This document shows, piece after piece, positions 21,110-31,721 of a stretch of 47,959 nucleotides of DNA (the stretch's first letter is position 1; each line of letters opens with the position of its first letter). The stretch is from Amanita rubescens (Eukaryota > Basidiomycota > Agaricomycetes > Agaricales > Amanitaceae), in contig WION01000404.1 in the NCBI GenBank assembly GCA_015039365.1, positions 1 through 47,959 of the forward strand, in the 5' to 3' direction. The notes below the pieces were generated by a model. The model was not told the origin of the DNA. It did no database searches and was given only the letters and a program-made list of their open reading frames with translations. A program made the translations under genes and the position numbers.

Positions 21110-22363
21110 CTAGGGAATATCTTTTTTACACGTCCTTTCAGGTATGTAATATCGAATTTCCGTCACAGGGTTAGATGCAAATCTAGCCCTCCTATTGTCT
21201 CTATCATCGACAGGTTTGTCGAAAATAGATTCTTTAGGTAATTTTATGTGAGGAAAGTCTTTATACCGTCCGGGAAGCCTTCCAGTTTCCTGCCATATTC
21301 CCATGTCATTACTATATTCGTCAACAACCCTTTTCACTTCGGTTCCCTCTTGATTTGAAGGAAACACTCCAGCCGCTCTGCTTTGGGCTCGAGTTTTAGA
21401 TACGATATATCCCCAACTTGCAATGTTGGGGGCGCATCTACTCCAGGTAGGTGTTGTTGACTTTCGCCATCCTTTTTGTTCTATATTACGTTTTAGTTGG
21501 GTCTTATATACATTAAAAGGTATATTTACCTTTCCTTTTTTGTATATTTGAGTGATCTCCTCCGGAAGAGGAATTCTGCCCCTTTCGTCAGATGCGATGC
21601 CAAGGAAATGTTGGCGGTACACATCCGAATCCAAAGCATTAGGGATATTCGTCTTATTTTTCCATTGATGATTACCCTTATGCCAGTCGTTTTTGGTGAC
21701 TGGTCTGAATTGGACATGGGCATTATTTGGTGGTCCATAGGACCACTCTTCCGGTTTAGCGTTGTGGATCCAAGGCGATCCACGATCTTTGTTATATCGC
21801 CAACCTTCGTTGACGATAATAGGTCGTCCTTGTGGACGAGAGACTGGCCCAACAGCCTTCGCGGCCTTGGCGTATGAGACTAGATTATCTTTATTAGATA
21901 AAGATGCATACCTAGTATTAGAAGACTGACCTGTTGGGCTCCGCATTGATTTGGGAGCCGTCGGGACTCCTTTATAGTCGAAGACGACTTTTTGTACACA
22001 GCGGTGTACATGATGTATCGCATCAGGATGCGAACAGTGGCAGCCCTTTGCTGCATGAGGCATATATGGGCGCGAGCCCATGGGAACAGGATACTTTTTA
22101 TAGTTCCTATTAAGCCTCACAGCTTGAGGCGCAGAAGTCGGAACAGGAAAAAGTAATGAAGGTACCATTTCTGGTACCTGTGCCTTTGCAGGCGGCGGTG
22201 AGTTCTTTGGTAAGGCCCTAACGGGGGCCTGGAGGTGCCGGGCGCCAGAGTTCGGCAAAGCGTTGCCAAAGGTGTTCTGGCGGGGGCTCCCGCGTGAAAA
22301 AGTCGGTGTGCCAGGGGCAACACCAGTACGGGACAACAACGAAAAGGAATTTTCGAACGACAT
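21110..22363 (-). CDS. Accessory ORF ahead of gag in the copia element, function unknown
   Basis: ATG at 22363 (AAAAATGTCG) begins a 417-residue intact frame on the coding strand of the element, ending 188 nt before the gag ATG. It does not resemble gag, pol or envelope proteins I know. The first 90 residues are Pro/Ser-rich. A Cys/His cluster GCHCSHPDAIHHVHRC lies at about 107-122 and could bind metal. The rest is basic and rich in aromatic residues, with several Trp (GWRYNKDRGSPWIHNAK, WHKGNHQWKNK, GWRKSTTPTWSRC) and no membrane segment. An in-frame ATG also exists at 22423, but 22363 has better context. An RNA-binding or packaging role is speculation. Confidence 0.7.
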   Translation of the reverse strand: MSFENSFSLLSRTGVAPGTPTFSRGSPRQNTFGNALPNSGARHLQAPVRALPKNSPPPAKAQVPEMVPSLLFPVPTSAPQAVRLNRNYKKYPVPMGSRPYMPHAAKGCHCSHPDAIHHVHRCVQKVVFDYKGVPTAPKSMRSPTGQSSNTRYASLSNKDNLVSYAKAAKAVGPVSRPQGRPIIVNEGWRYNKDRGSPWIHNAKPEEWSYGPPNNAHVQFRPVTKNDWHKGNHQWKNKTNIPNALDSDVYRQHFLGIASDERGRIPLPEEITQIYKKGKVNIPFNVYKTQLKRNIEQKGWRKSTTPTWSRCAPNIASWGYIVSKTRAQSRAAGVFPSNQEGTEVKRVVDEYSNDMGIWQETGRLPGRYKDFPHIKLPKESIFDKPVDDRDNRRARFASNPVTEIRYYIPERTCKKDIP

Positions 22364-23578
22364 TTTTATATAAAATGAAAAAATGAATTTAAAAATTTTG
22401 CTGAAATCAGGAGGTTTAATCATCACATAGTTCTTTGGATAAGATCAAAAGAAAGGAATGGGCGTTCAGAGCCTTCAGCCCTTACTAATCCCAGAAAACA
22501 GATAATTTGTACGCAAATTGGATGTTTCGGCACAAGTTTCGCACATCATTGTTTCTTCTTGTCATGCATGTTGAATTTGGTACTAATCGTTATGAAAGGT
22601 GTTATATTAACCAAGATCTATGTCACATTGGTATCCACTTCGATGTTTTTAGCATCTAATAACGCAGTAATGATATTTGCGTGGGATGTGATCCAATGTA
22701 GGTAAGAATAGCCAACCTAAGCTTCTGACAATAGATTAAAGACTCGGGGATCGGCCCTTGTCCCTTCTTAAACGATCAAATGATAACCGTTTAATCTCTG
22801 GAATAACCATAACGATAACGACTGCATTCCCAAATGCATGAGATAAGTCCATCACTTAGATGGTCTATGGGGTCTCAATCCCCCACTAGACGTGTATGTA
22901 CAAGTTTTTAAGAATTAATCTAGACACCGCTGGGTTACAGCTGAGTGTATTCCTAATCTAGAGAAGTCCCTAAGGGCGCATTCTCGATAGGCAGAGTGTA
23001 CGGTCCACAATGAGACCTCATCTCACCCCTTATACTAGAATCTATTATTACTTGTACATATATTAGGTATTTTACAGGATCGAAAATCCTGATGATGGTA
23101 TAGCGTGGTTTAATACGTCCAATCACATCACACTGCCCAAGCGGAATACAGTGTGGGACGTCACCCTTTTATACGGTAGGTAATAACCGGTGAAGTTCAC
23201 ACTTCACAAGTGAGCCAATTTCTATTGACGCAGTAATGGTCCACTGCGAGATTTTTAAGGCGATCTAAGCCGGTTTTTAACGTCATCCAAGACTGTCCCT
23301 TGTACAGGGATACTCGTAATTTAGACCGCTGAGTAATTAACGGGGTCCCCTTAGCCCTGGGTCCGGGCGTATACAATCCAGGTAAGCGGATGACTCTGAG
23401 TCTATCCCTCACTTCCCAGAAGGGTAAGCCAAGTGCGGTGACTAATCTAACAAGAAAATGAAAACCACACTGGGCGCCTCGCCCAGTTACCTTTGTTTTA
23501 CCTTTTCTCTCCGTCAATGACTTGAGAGTGTGCGTCGCTTGGCTTCACAACCAAAAGCGCCAAAGGCGTCTGGTTTCG
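22364..23578 (-). other. Long 5' leader of the copia element
   Basis: About 1.2 kb between the primer site and the accessory ORF, far longer than needed for priming. It holds a perfect 8-bp hairpin (ACTGGGCG, loop CCT, 23469-23487) and possible small-intron signals around it (GTAAAAC or GTAACT donors, TTCTTGTTAG acceptor near 23447). Several open stretches start only at non-ATG codons. It may contain the packaging signal, a translation-entry structure, or splice donors for a gag-pol mRNA. Confidence 0.5.
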
Positions 23579-23590
23579 GGGCCCATAACC
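23579..23590 (-). other. Half-tRNA-iMet primer-binding site of the copia element
   Basis: On the minus strand GGTTATGGGCCC directly follows the 5' LTR. This is complementary to GGGCCCATAACC, the anticodon stem-loop of eukaryotic initiator tRNA-Met, not to a tRNA 3' end. Copia of Drosophila and Ty5 are known to prime from an internal cut of this tRNA. Confidence 0.8.
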
Positions 23591-24295
23591 TGTTGAAACT
23601 AGGGGTAACAAGTCCCTAGCGAGCAGCGCAGTCCAGTACATGGAATGTACTACTTACCGAGTGTGGTGTGGAGTTGTTAAGAGCTTACTGGAGCTGGGGC
23701 TCAACAGTAGACAGTAGAGAGGATAATAGGATGAGGATTGACGCTACTAGAGTACAGTTTATATACTACTAAACTACAAATAAGTACAAAGAGTCTTATC
23801 AGTATGAGTCATAGATATTTGACTCATAAGGCGTCATTCCACAGCAATGCACAGCTATTGTACAGCAATGCATAGCTTTGCGCAGCACTTGACTCATCAA
23901 TTATATTGACTGACTCATCACATTATCAATCTTCAATGTGATAGGTCGATAACCATAACGTATATATGTCTTCTATTCTCATGTCAACATATATTCACAT
24001 CATCAATAGTTCCACTATTATGATTGGATGATCTTATGAGAATATCGCTAGGATATTCTCATGTCAGAATATGTTCTCATCATCAATCATCCACTATTAT
24101 GATTGGTAGATGAGTATGAGAATATGTCGAATATATTCTCATGTCAATATATTATCTCACACTCAATCATCCACTATTATGATTGGTTGAGAGACGAGTA
24201 AGTAACTGAGCGTTATTACATTAGTTAGTGTAAACTAATGATATCACTTATATTTACTATATACTGTATGTATATCGTATATTATAAGTTCAACA
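23591..24295 (-). repeat. 5' LTR of copia element
   Basis: 705 bp, reads base for base the same as 14257-14961. Confidence 0.95.
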
Positions 24296-24662
24296 CTGTT
24301 GAGCTTGAATCTCCACCCTGTCACATCCCATCACAAACTTCCAAACATGGAAGGCACGCCAAATTTCAACGCCCGCACCCAAACACTCTGTAGGCTCAAA
24401 CTACACTGAAACTACTGTTGGAAATGTTCGCTTTCATGATCATGATCATTTATTAAGTTCACCAAAGCTCTCAGCAGCGAAAAATGGATACTACTAATGC
24501 TTAGTTTGGGGTTAGACATTTTCTCAGTTCTATCAGTTCGAACCGGAACTGAACCAGAACCGAACATGTAGAACCAGTTCTATCGGTTCAGTTCTGGTTC
24601 CAGTTCAGGCTGAGAGGCCACTGAACTGAACTGAACCGAACTTCAGCATCACTATCATCTGC

Positions 24663-25098
24663 TATTCAATGCTTTCTGATGAACCACTGTGTCCATTTGG
24701 GTGGGCTACTTTGTTCCAGGTCATATCTCATCCATTCCCCAATGGATTTCCATCACCTAGAGTGTAATTTGAATGCCATTTGATGCCAGTAGTATTACAC
24801 TGTGTGATAAGTTATTATAACCATCAAAAACCAGTCATGACTGGTCATGCATCAGTTACACATTTACTTAAGTCTGTCATATTTTCTCTGATGATTATTG
24901 TTAAGACATAACTTAAGCAACTGTAACATATATAATGAGTAATGAAGAAAATGTATTACAGCCTTACAGGCCTGTCAAACATGTCAGGTAATCATAATTT
25001 GAGAATCCCTTTACCATGGTCCATAACAGTCACCAATACACATGTGTCAGAAACTTGAAGCTTAACAATATCACAGATCCAGGATCAAATATGGTGGC
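24663..25098. other. Spacer between transposon block and gene space
   Basis: AT-rich, no supported gene. Contains an ACCAGTCATGACTGGT palindrome (about 24831-24846). It continues the sequence left of the hAT insertion at 12993 and forms the 3' side of the mitochondrial protein gene. Confidence 0.5.
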
Positions 25099-25944
25099 TC
25101 AACTTAAACCCACCAGACTCAGGATCCATACATTAGAAAAATTAGAAAAGACAGGCACTGAAATTACACCCGAAACCTCAGATATGCCATTAAAAGGGCA
25201 GAACATCCAGTCACTTATTGCAAAGATCAAACAAACTTCAAAGCCAAAGGTAAACCATGACATACCAAACCCAACCAGATATTGTAGAGTTGTTGCCTAC
25301 ATTGTCATAACAAGACTGATTCAATGTGTAGCATAGTACTCACCTTGGATGTTTGTATTGCTGTTCTCAGACCAGCAATTTCTTGTTCTATCTTGGTGTC
25401 AACTTCCTTTATCTTTAGCTCTTGTCGACTACTCTCCTCGCGCATACGTCCCTTTTCTAAGTTCAAATCTAATCTGACACCAGCTTGCGTTCGAGTTATC
25501 TCCTCTCGAAGACGCTGCTTCAGCTTCTCAATATCAGCTATCAGACGGTCGTTTTCAGCTCTCAGCATGGCCAAATCATTCTTTTCCATCAATTGCAATT
25601 CAGATTTGATTTGAGCAAAATCCACTTGTTGCGTGTACTGAAGCTGCGGATTGTGAATCAGTCAGAGATTTCTAAACAAATAATATCCAAAGGGGACTTA
25701 CCTTCTCTTGCTCAGCTTTTGTTACCATGTTGCTAGTCATATTTCGTATACTCTCATCAATCACTTCGGCCATCGCAGACATGATGCCCTCAGCTTGAGC
25801 ACGATTCAAGCCTTCACGTTCAAGACGTTGAACAAAGTGATGCGTATCGAAGTGAAAATCAAGCAGGGGTCGAGAAGAAGAGAATGAGCGAATGATAAGA
25901 GGACGTAGCGTAAAGGATCGTTTTGGAGAGGTAATTCGCAGCAT
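25099..25944 (-). CDS. FMP32/CCDC90-family mitochondrial inner-membrane protein (DUF1640)
   Basis: Exons 25702-25944, 25344-25643 and 25099-25296, introns 58 and 47 nt, about 246 residues. The N-terminus (MLRITSPKRSFTLRPLIIRS) is a basic, Ser-rich mitochondrial presequence. FDTHHFVQRLEREGLNRAQAE is the family signature, followed by VDFAQIKSELQLMEKND and a long coiled coil (LKQRLREEITRTQAGVRLD). The family includes yeast Fmp32 and animal CCDC90/MCUR1 and ends in one transmembrane helix. Here exon 3 starts as expected (ATTLQYLVG), then departs from the family into another hydrophobic stretch; a further intron (GTATGT at 25265, acceptor near 25158) keeps the same frame. It is the first host gene beside the transposon block and is divergent with MAK16. 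Confidence 0.85.
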
Positions 25945-26031
25945 AGCGCTATTGAAAGCCTGCAGTAACCACGCGATCAGTGTTAATACACACTACACGG
26001 TCAAACAAAGGTATTTTCCGCCCAAAACGAC
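25945..26031. promoter_or_regulatory. 87-bp divergent promoter, FMP32-like and MAK16
   Basis: Only 87 bp separate the two start codons, so the genes must share regulatory DNA or overlap in their 5' leaders. No TATA box is evident. Confidence 0.6.
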
Positions 26032-27083
26032 ATGCAGAGCGATGATGTGATTTGGTCTGTCATTGGGAACCGGTTTTGCTCTTACAAAGTCAAGTAAGCT
26101 TCCTTCTTCTTTCAAACTATAGATTCATGATACGTTGTCCCAGAACTACAACACAGAATTTTTGCCGCAATGAATACAACGTCACCGGTTTTTGCAATCG
26201 TCAATCGTGTCCACTAGCAAACTCGCGATACGCCACAGTAAGGGAGAAAGAAGGTGATGACACCCTTTCTTGCATGCTACTCTCGCATTGAATGGAATTC
26301 AGGCACATTATACCTCTATGTAAAAACCATTGAACGAGCTCATTCGCCGGCCCGCATGTGGGAGCGGATAAAACTGTCTAATAATTACTCGAAGGCACTC
26401 TCACAGATCGATACTGAATTGTTACACTGGCCAAACTTTACAATCCACAAGTGCAAGCAACGAGTCACCAAGATAACACAGTACCTCATAAAGATGAGGA
26501 GGCTAAAGCTACGCCAAGAGTAAGCTAAAGCTAGGTGTTGAGCCGTTACAAACTTATTTCTCAATATCAACTTTAGGCCTAAACTTACCGGAGTAAAGAA
26601 GAAGCTAGATCGTCGTGAAGCTGTGCGGGAGCGCAAGGCACTTGCCGCGGCCCATCTAGAAAAGTCCATTGAAAAGGAACTTCTTGAGCGGCTGAAATCA
26701 AAAGCTTACGGCGACGTGCCACTCAACGTGAACGAGCACGTCTGGCAGGCAATCCTCGATCGTGAAAAAGGTTTAAAATCTACTTCTGGCTCAACAGAGC
26801 TTGACATGCGAGACGAAGAGACCGATGAAGAGGAACTCGAAGAGGAGCTTGAGGAAGACTGGCTCGAACAGGAATATGTGAGCGACATTAGCGACGAAGA
26901 CATGAGTGACCTGGAGGAAGCGAGTGTAAGTTTCTGTTGATGCAATGTGACTAAGGCTCACAAGAAGATCAGAACTACCGTGGCGATACTGAACACCGTG
27001 TGGGCGGACCAAAAGTGGAAATCGAATATGAACAAGAAATGGAAAATGCATCATTGACTAAACCAACATCTGCCAATTGGTGA
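26032..27083 (+). CDS. MAK16: MAK16, 60S ribosome biogenesis factor
   Basis: Five exons: 26032-26093, 26144-26253, 26303-26519, 26577-26925, 26973-27083; 282 residues. The start [19 protein letters not shown] is the family's conserved N-terminus. [29 protein letters not shown] supplies the conserved cysteines thought to hold a metal cluster. [14 protein letters not shown] and THKCKQR-type residues ([18 protein letters not shown]) and [20 protein letters not shown] complete the conserved domain, followed by an acidic tail ([14 protein letters not shown]). Mak16 acts in the nucleolus with Rpf1 in early large-subunit assembly. The gene converges on SUR2 with 76 bp between stops. Confidence 0.95.
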
Positions 27084-27159
27084 TGCGAGAGAGCTAGTAA
27101 ACAAGTCTATACACTATATTATCATCATCGTTTCACGGTTTTCATAAAGTTGTGCCTCG

Positions 27160-28212
27160 TCACTTTTTTTTTCCTTCCATCTCCTGACGACGGCGTACAA
27201 CATCCTGTCGTGTCAAACGTGTACCTAGGATGGCATCCCAGTGGACAAAAAAAGGCTGTGCAAAATTGGATTTAATTCCAAAGGCCTGATACCTGTCAGT
27301 TGTATTCTTATATATGGAAGCGTAATCATACTTGATGATGAATGTCATGATAATCTGCATTATTGCCTGTCATAAGCTGAAGGGGATCGAAAGGCAGATT
27401 ATAGCCACAATGGTCATCCACGGTCTTGAGCGTTGACAAGATGAAAAGGGCCATCGCCTGCCGAGTCGTCAAACCAGCAACATGCTCTGCAAGACCAGCA
27501 CCCAAAGAATCTAGCAGGAAACCTTCGACAGGGTGATTGTATAAAGCGCCAAAGGCATATGGCACGTATAAACGATGGTGCCATGAATGTAAATGTCGAT
27601 ATAGGAATTTATTGGTATGCATGAAGCGGTGAAGGAAGTACTGCCAGGTATCGATGATAAATCTATTAAAAAAATGTTAAAGTTTGAAAGTGGGCATTTC
27701 GTATCTGAATCTCACATGGCGAAAGCGAATTGAGCAGCAGGTATAAGCCACCAGTACGTGAGATGTGTCACCTGGGGTAGCATGCTTCGTCCCCACCCCC
27801 CTAAATATCGAGTTAGAAGAGGTTGGAAGAACGTTCCAATATCTCGCATCCTCTCCGCATGATTGAGAATCCGCTTTTCCGAGACCCAGCCGAGGCCAAA
27901 CAATGTTTGAATGGCTTGCTGGAGAGTGACAGCACCAACGACGTGCAACCGCGATACAAGATTTCTCTGTTTCGCCTCATCTGACTCGTGGATTCTATAT
28001 TTTTCTAGCCATTTCCAGCCAGATACGTCGAGGCAGTGAAAGACCATGGAAAGGAACCAGTAAGCAACGATTGGCGAAGCGACTGCGATGAACCGGTCGG
28101 GTACTCCATCGACCAGGTGCTCTTTTGAAGAGTAATAGAATGGGATGTTGGCTGGGCCAAAAAGCCATTCATCCTCGGGGCCACTGGCGCATGATGTCTG
28201 GTTCATGTGCAT
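27160..28212 (-). CDS. SUR2: Sphinganine C4-hydroxylase (SUR2-like, fatty acid hydroxylase family)
   Basis: Exons 27716-28212, 27332-27662 and 27160-27285, about 317 residues; introns 53 and 46 nt. The three histidine motifs of the di-iron fatty acid hydroxylase family are present: HRFMH (about 177-181), HLHSWHH (189-195) and HDIHHQ (271-276). IPFYYSSKEHLVDGVPDRF and VSGWKWLEKYRIHES match fungal SUR2. The enzyme hydroxylates the long-chain base in the ER to make phytosphingosine. Several membrane segments are evident (FIAVASPIVAYWFLSMVF). The start is uncertain: ATGs at 28212, 28206 and 28278 are all in frame; 28212 gives a family-like length. The tail MEGKKK is a possible ER-retrieval lysine motif. 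Confidence 0.92.
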
Positions 28213-28416
28213 GTTGGTGGCGGCGTGCCACAAAGAGCAGCTCAAGTGATGCGTGGGAAAAGGTACGGATGATGGCATGTGCTGGCATCGGGTCATAAAA
28301 TAACTACCGGTTTTGGTACAACGGTCAATATTTATCCTGTTCCCCATATACACTTCTTCGGGATATTATATATGTTCGTATTTTTACACCTATGTTAAAA
28401 GTCCACATCCGGTTGA

Positions 28417-29685
28417 TTATGGTTCATTTAGATTATTGAGAAGCGTCGTGAGGCATCGTTTGGTGACCATGTCTCCCTATAAGTAAACATTGAAGTTCAA
28501 CACGCTCATCTCAGAAGGACAGCAGGAGATGTACCTTGAGTAGGTTGTTGAACGTCTGATCACGTAGTGGTTCAGGTAAACAAGCTCTGAGTGCCTCCCG
28601 TGCCCTATATATAATATGACGTTAGTTCCGGCAGTAGGCCACAAGTAGAGAACAAACCTCAGGTTGTCACTCAGCCGCAGATAACAGCGCACGACATGCT
28701 TCAACAAACGAACAGCCTGTGTCTCCACAAGTTGATTCACCATATTGCTCAGAACAGTTCCAACTGCATAAAACCTTTCGTATGTGTGACAGATGTAAGT
28801 CAAACCAGTTTCATCGAGCAATATTTTTTGTACGATGAAAATCGCTACGGTTTTTGAAAGTTCAGAACCAGTTTCCATGATACGAAGGCAAAGAGGAATA
28901 ATTTCAGTTGACAGGAGGAAATGAATGACCGTGTTGTTATCGTTTTGCTGGATATCTATCAGCGGAACTGTATCAATAGTTAGTGAAGACCGACCTTGAC
29001 TAGTGCACCAATGACGCCGAGGGACGTAAGCCTAAGATACTCGAATGGCCGTGTTTTCGATGTCGTGTTCAAGAAGGGATACAAAAACAACGGGATGTGA
29101 GCTAGTAATTCACAATGAGAGACAGTAAATGGAGCACAACGCTTATATATCACCGTTAAGAAATAATTGCCGTGTCTCTGTATGCGATGCCACGCATTGC
29201 AAAAGGGCCAGCGCGTTACAAACACGGTTTGAGATGTGCGCAGTCAAGTTAGGCGGAGAGAGAAGCGGATACACTGAGACAATCTCTTGCAGTAGTGCAG
29301 GCATTATGCCTGGAACAAGGACATTGGTGAAAATGCGTAGAACATGACGCAGATACGCACCAAAGGAGTGCCATAGCACGAGAGCCAGGTCCTCATATTG
29401 CTCTCGTTTTTTGCTAAGCTCCAACAACGCACTCTCTCTTGTATTGGGGTCCAACAATTCAATCACGAGGCTGTGTATCCTGCCTTCTTCATGGACACCC
29501 AGCGGAGCAGCAGCACTAGCATTAGGCAAGTATTGGCCAACTGGTTGATGGGGAACGGGATGGGCTAAAGGCGCCGCAGAAATTGGGGGTGTCTCGGAAT
29601 ACGCAGAGATGCCTCTCGCATAGGGATTATACTGAGCATGTTGCTGCAGATACGACAAAGGCTTGGGAGATATGAGGCCAGCCAT
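28417..29685 (-). CDS. CAF40: CCR4-NOT subunit CNOT9/CAF40 (RCD1 family)
   Basis: Six exons: 29361-29685, 29154-29309, 28995-29101, 28658-28947, 28535-28604, 28417-28476; 335 residues. The armadillo-like domain is well conserved: [95 protein letters not shown] and a [17 protein letters not shown] tail. A Pro/Ala-rich N-terminal extension of about 75 residues precedes it. The protein is a core CCR4-NOT subunit that binds NOT1 and mRNA-decay adaptors. Donor GTCGGT of intron 3 is weak but phase and family alignment require it. Its ATG lies only 51 bp from the stop of the upstream gene. Confidence 0.95.
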
Positions 29686-29736
29686 GAAAGGAGAGCCTAT
29701 GACATGTGACTGTGACTACATTACAAGATCGATCGA

Positions 29737-31721
29737 TCATATTCGCCATCCTGCTACACGATAGAGGTATCCAAGAATCATATACTACACCAGCATTCAG
29801 AACAATTAATTTTCAAGCAAAGAATGTTTTACCTTGTCTTCTTCACTGTCAGTATACATCATCCAGATTTTGCCTCGCTCCGTAAACTCCACTGCAAAAG
29901 AATTTGGAATCGCTCGCAATTCTTCATAACCCTCATCCCACTCCTTGACGCCTTGTACTTCATTACGAATATTGACTTCTTCTGTCAGATCCTTTAATTT
30001 CTGTTGTGCATTCTGTCTGATCTTTGCATTATCTCTTCGATCTCTCACTCGCTTACCTTCGCATCCCGATGAAGGCGCAACATCCCATCGTTGAGCTTGA
30101 AGAAACGCCTTTTCCAAACGACCGAATCAGTAGTTTGAATTGTTACCCATCCGTGGTTCAGAGTCGCGTGTTGTTGGAGCTGGGCCTGCACCTGGTTTAT
30201 TCGTTCCCTTCTCTCTTCCAACGACTGTAGCTTTATTTCTTCTGATTCACGTCGAGCCTTTTCTTGCAACCACAGTTGCTCTTTGCGCCACTGTTCCATT
30301 TTATGATACTCCTCCAGTCGCTTCTCCTTCTCGACTCGCCTTTTTAACTCATGAAGACGTTGTAGTCGCTCTTCCGCGGCCTTCTCTATATACTCTCGAC
30401 GGCGACGTTCTGCAGTTGCGCGATTCAAATCTTCTTCAAGAAGAGCCTTCCGCCGTGCCTCATCCTCTAATTCTCGCTCCATGGCATCCTGTTTTCTCCG
30501 TTCTTTATCAGCCTGCCGCCTTCGTTCGTCCTCCATTGCTTCGTCCTCCTCTCGTTGACGATCTAATTGTACTTGCAACCTGACTCTCGCTCGTTCTGCA
30601 GGGTCTGTCGTCATAATTCCAGCCCACTTTCCTCGCAGAGGAATGTGTAGCGATTGCAAGGTACGAGGATGATCTGAGTTATCTTGAGCCTCGTCAGAAG
30701 CATGAGAATGTACGGCCTCAGCGATGCTAGGTGCATTATCGCCGTCTTCCCATCCCAGGGAATTATCCATACGCTGAGATGGTATTCCAAGTTCCAAATC
30801 TTGTGAATCCTCAGCGGTCTGTGATGCGTCCAAACGGTCTTTAGGAGGAGTATCTGGCGCAACATCCTTTGATGAAGAGGCATGGACTACCCTACTTCTT
30901 TGTAACATTTTTGAAATAAACTTTGGTTGTGTAAACGGAATGTGCAGCTTTTTTTCGGTATAGGTCGAGTTTTCGGAAGAAACTCGTCTCACCGCATCCA
31001 TTGAGGACGGTTTCAAATGGTAGGCCGTAGACTCAGAAGAAGAACGATGTACGATTTTTGCTCGGCGTTGCGCCAGCAATGCCTGATGGATGGATTCATG
31101 TGTTAGCTCCGATGGCTTATTCAATATCATCAACACTCCGCATTCCTAGCATCCCAAAGGTCAGTCAATTCACCGGGTTCACGTCCAAAAACTCACCTGC
31201 AGCAGCCCCGCAAGATACTGAGCGTTAGCAAGAGCTCGCGCTTGAGAATTGTTGAGCACAACGCTTGAAATTATTATGGTGAACATTCCTGACCTCTCTG
31301 CCTACCAGAGGTGACATCCGGAAGATAAGTAATCATAACTGTTTCTGAACCCGAACCCAGGTCCTCGCGGTATACTGCATGTTGAACTCCATCTACGCGG
31401 AATGAAGATTTCAACTCTCCTAGCCCGTGTGCTCCTTGAGCACTGAAGGCCAAATGTTGCAACTATCGACCTTGTCAACTTATTACTGATCAACTGGGTA
31501 ATAACATCACCTGCGGTTATTTCATTTGCGTAGTGAAGCAGTAGCCTGTAAAATCATCAAATAATCTATTATCTGGGACCACATTGCTCCTACCAATCAT
31601 TATTTCCACGAAGAATGGATTGATAAGCATTCTGTAGCGCTATCATTTGAGTCTGATCCATCACTGCAGATGCTAACTTGGACGAGGGATTATCGGGGGT
31701 ATGCGCCGATGCGGAGAACAT
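29737..31721 (-). CDS. ADF-H and PH domain protein with central coiled coil, actin-linked
   Basis: Seven exons: 31594-31721, 31506-31545, 31306-31462, 31197-31240, 30057-31145, 29833-30021, 29737-29784; about 564 residues. The N-terminal 140 residues form an ADF/cofilin-type domain (NAYQSILRGNNDWLLLHYANE, FSAQGAHGLGELKSSFR, ETVMITYLPDVTS, ARALANAQYLAGLL). A Ser-rich linker follows, then about 130 residues of charged coiled coil (RRRQADKERRKQDAMERELE). The C-terminus is a PH domain (HGWVTIQTTDSVVWKRRFFKL to IWMMYTDSEEDK and ILGYLYRVAG). It probably links membranes and cortical actin. Two splice choices are less sure: a GTTATT donor at 31505 and a 35-nt intron at 30022-30056. Confidence 0.8.

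Larger units (their letters stand above)
14257..24295 (-). mobile_element. Full-length young Ty1/copia retrotransposon
   Basis: Two 705-bp LTRs with TGTTGAA...TTCAACA ends bound 10,039 bp. The target duplication CTGTT is exact (14252-14256 and 24296-24300), and the interrupted host is the hAT element. Reading leftward on the minus strand the order is LTR, half-tRNA primer site, long leader, an extra ORF, gag, pol (protease, integrase, RT, RNase H), polypurine tract, LTR; integrase before RT marks copia. By eye the LTRs are identical, so the insertion is recent. Composition is AT-rich, in clear contrast to the CpG-rich gypsy element. Confidence 0.97.
13002..24654. mobile_element. Non-autonomous hAT element split by the copia insertion
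   Basis: TCATCTGC is duplicated exactly at 12994-13001 and 24655-24662 (8 bp, as for hAT). Terminal inverted repeats are TAGCAATGCTGAAGTTC on the left and, reversed, TAGTGATGCTGAAGTTC on the right, fitting the hAT YARNG start. Subterminal GAACTGAAC and GGTTC words crowd both ends (13012-13080, 24530-24645). Without the copia element it would be about 1.6 kb. No transposase frame is visible; a stretch at 13244-13410 reads as an open minus-strand frame of unknown origin and might be captured sequence. Confidence 0.88.

Noticed and set aside
23197..23517. A 106-codon frame in the copia leader
   Set aside because: It begins only at a TTG, overlaps the hairpin and intron-like signals, and lacks any familiar motif.
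25016..25336. Plus-strand frame opposite the FMP32-like gene end
   Set aside because: It overlaps well-supported minus-strand exons and has no known domain.
30140..30583. Plus-strand frame opposite the coiled-coil exon
   Set aside because: It is the reverse reading of the charged coiled-coil repeat; a shadow frame.
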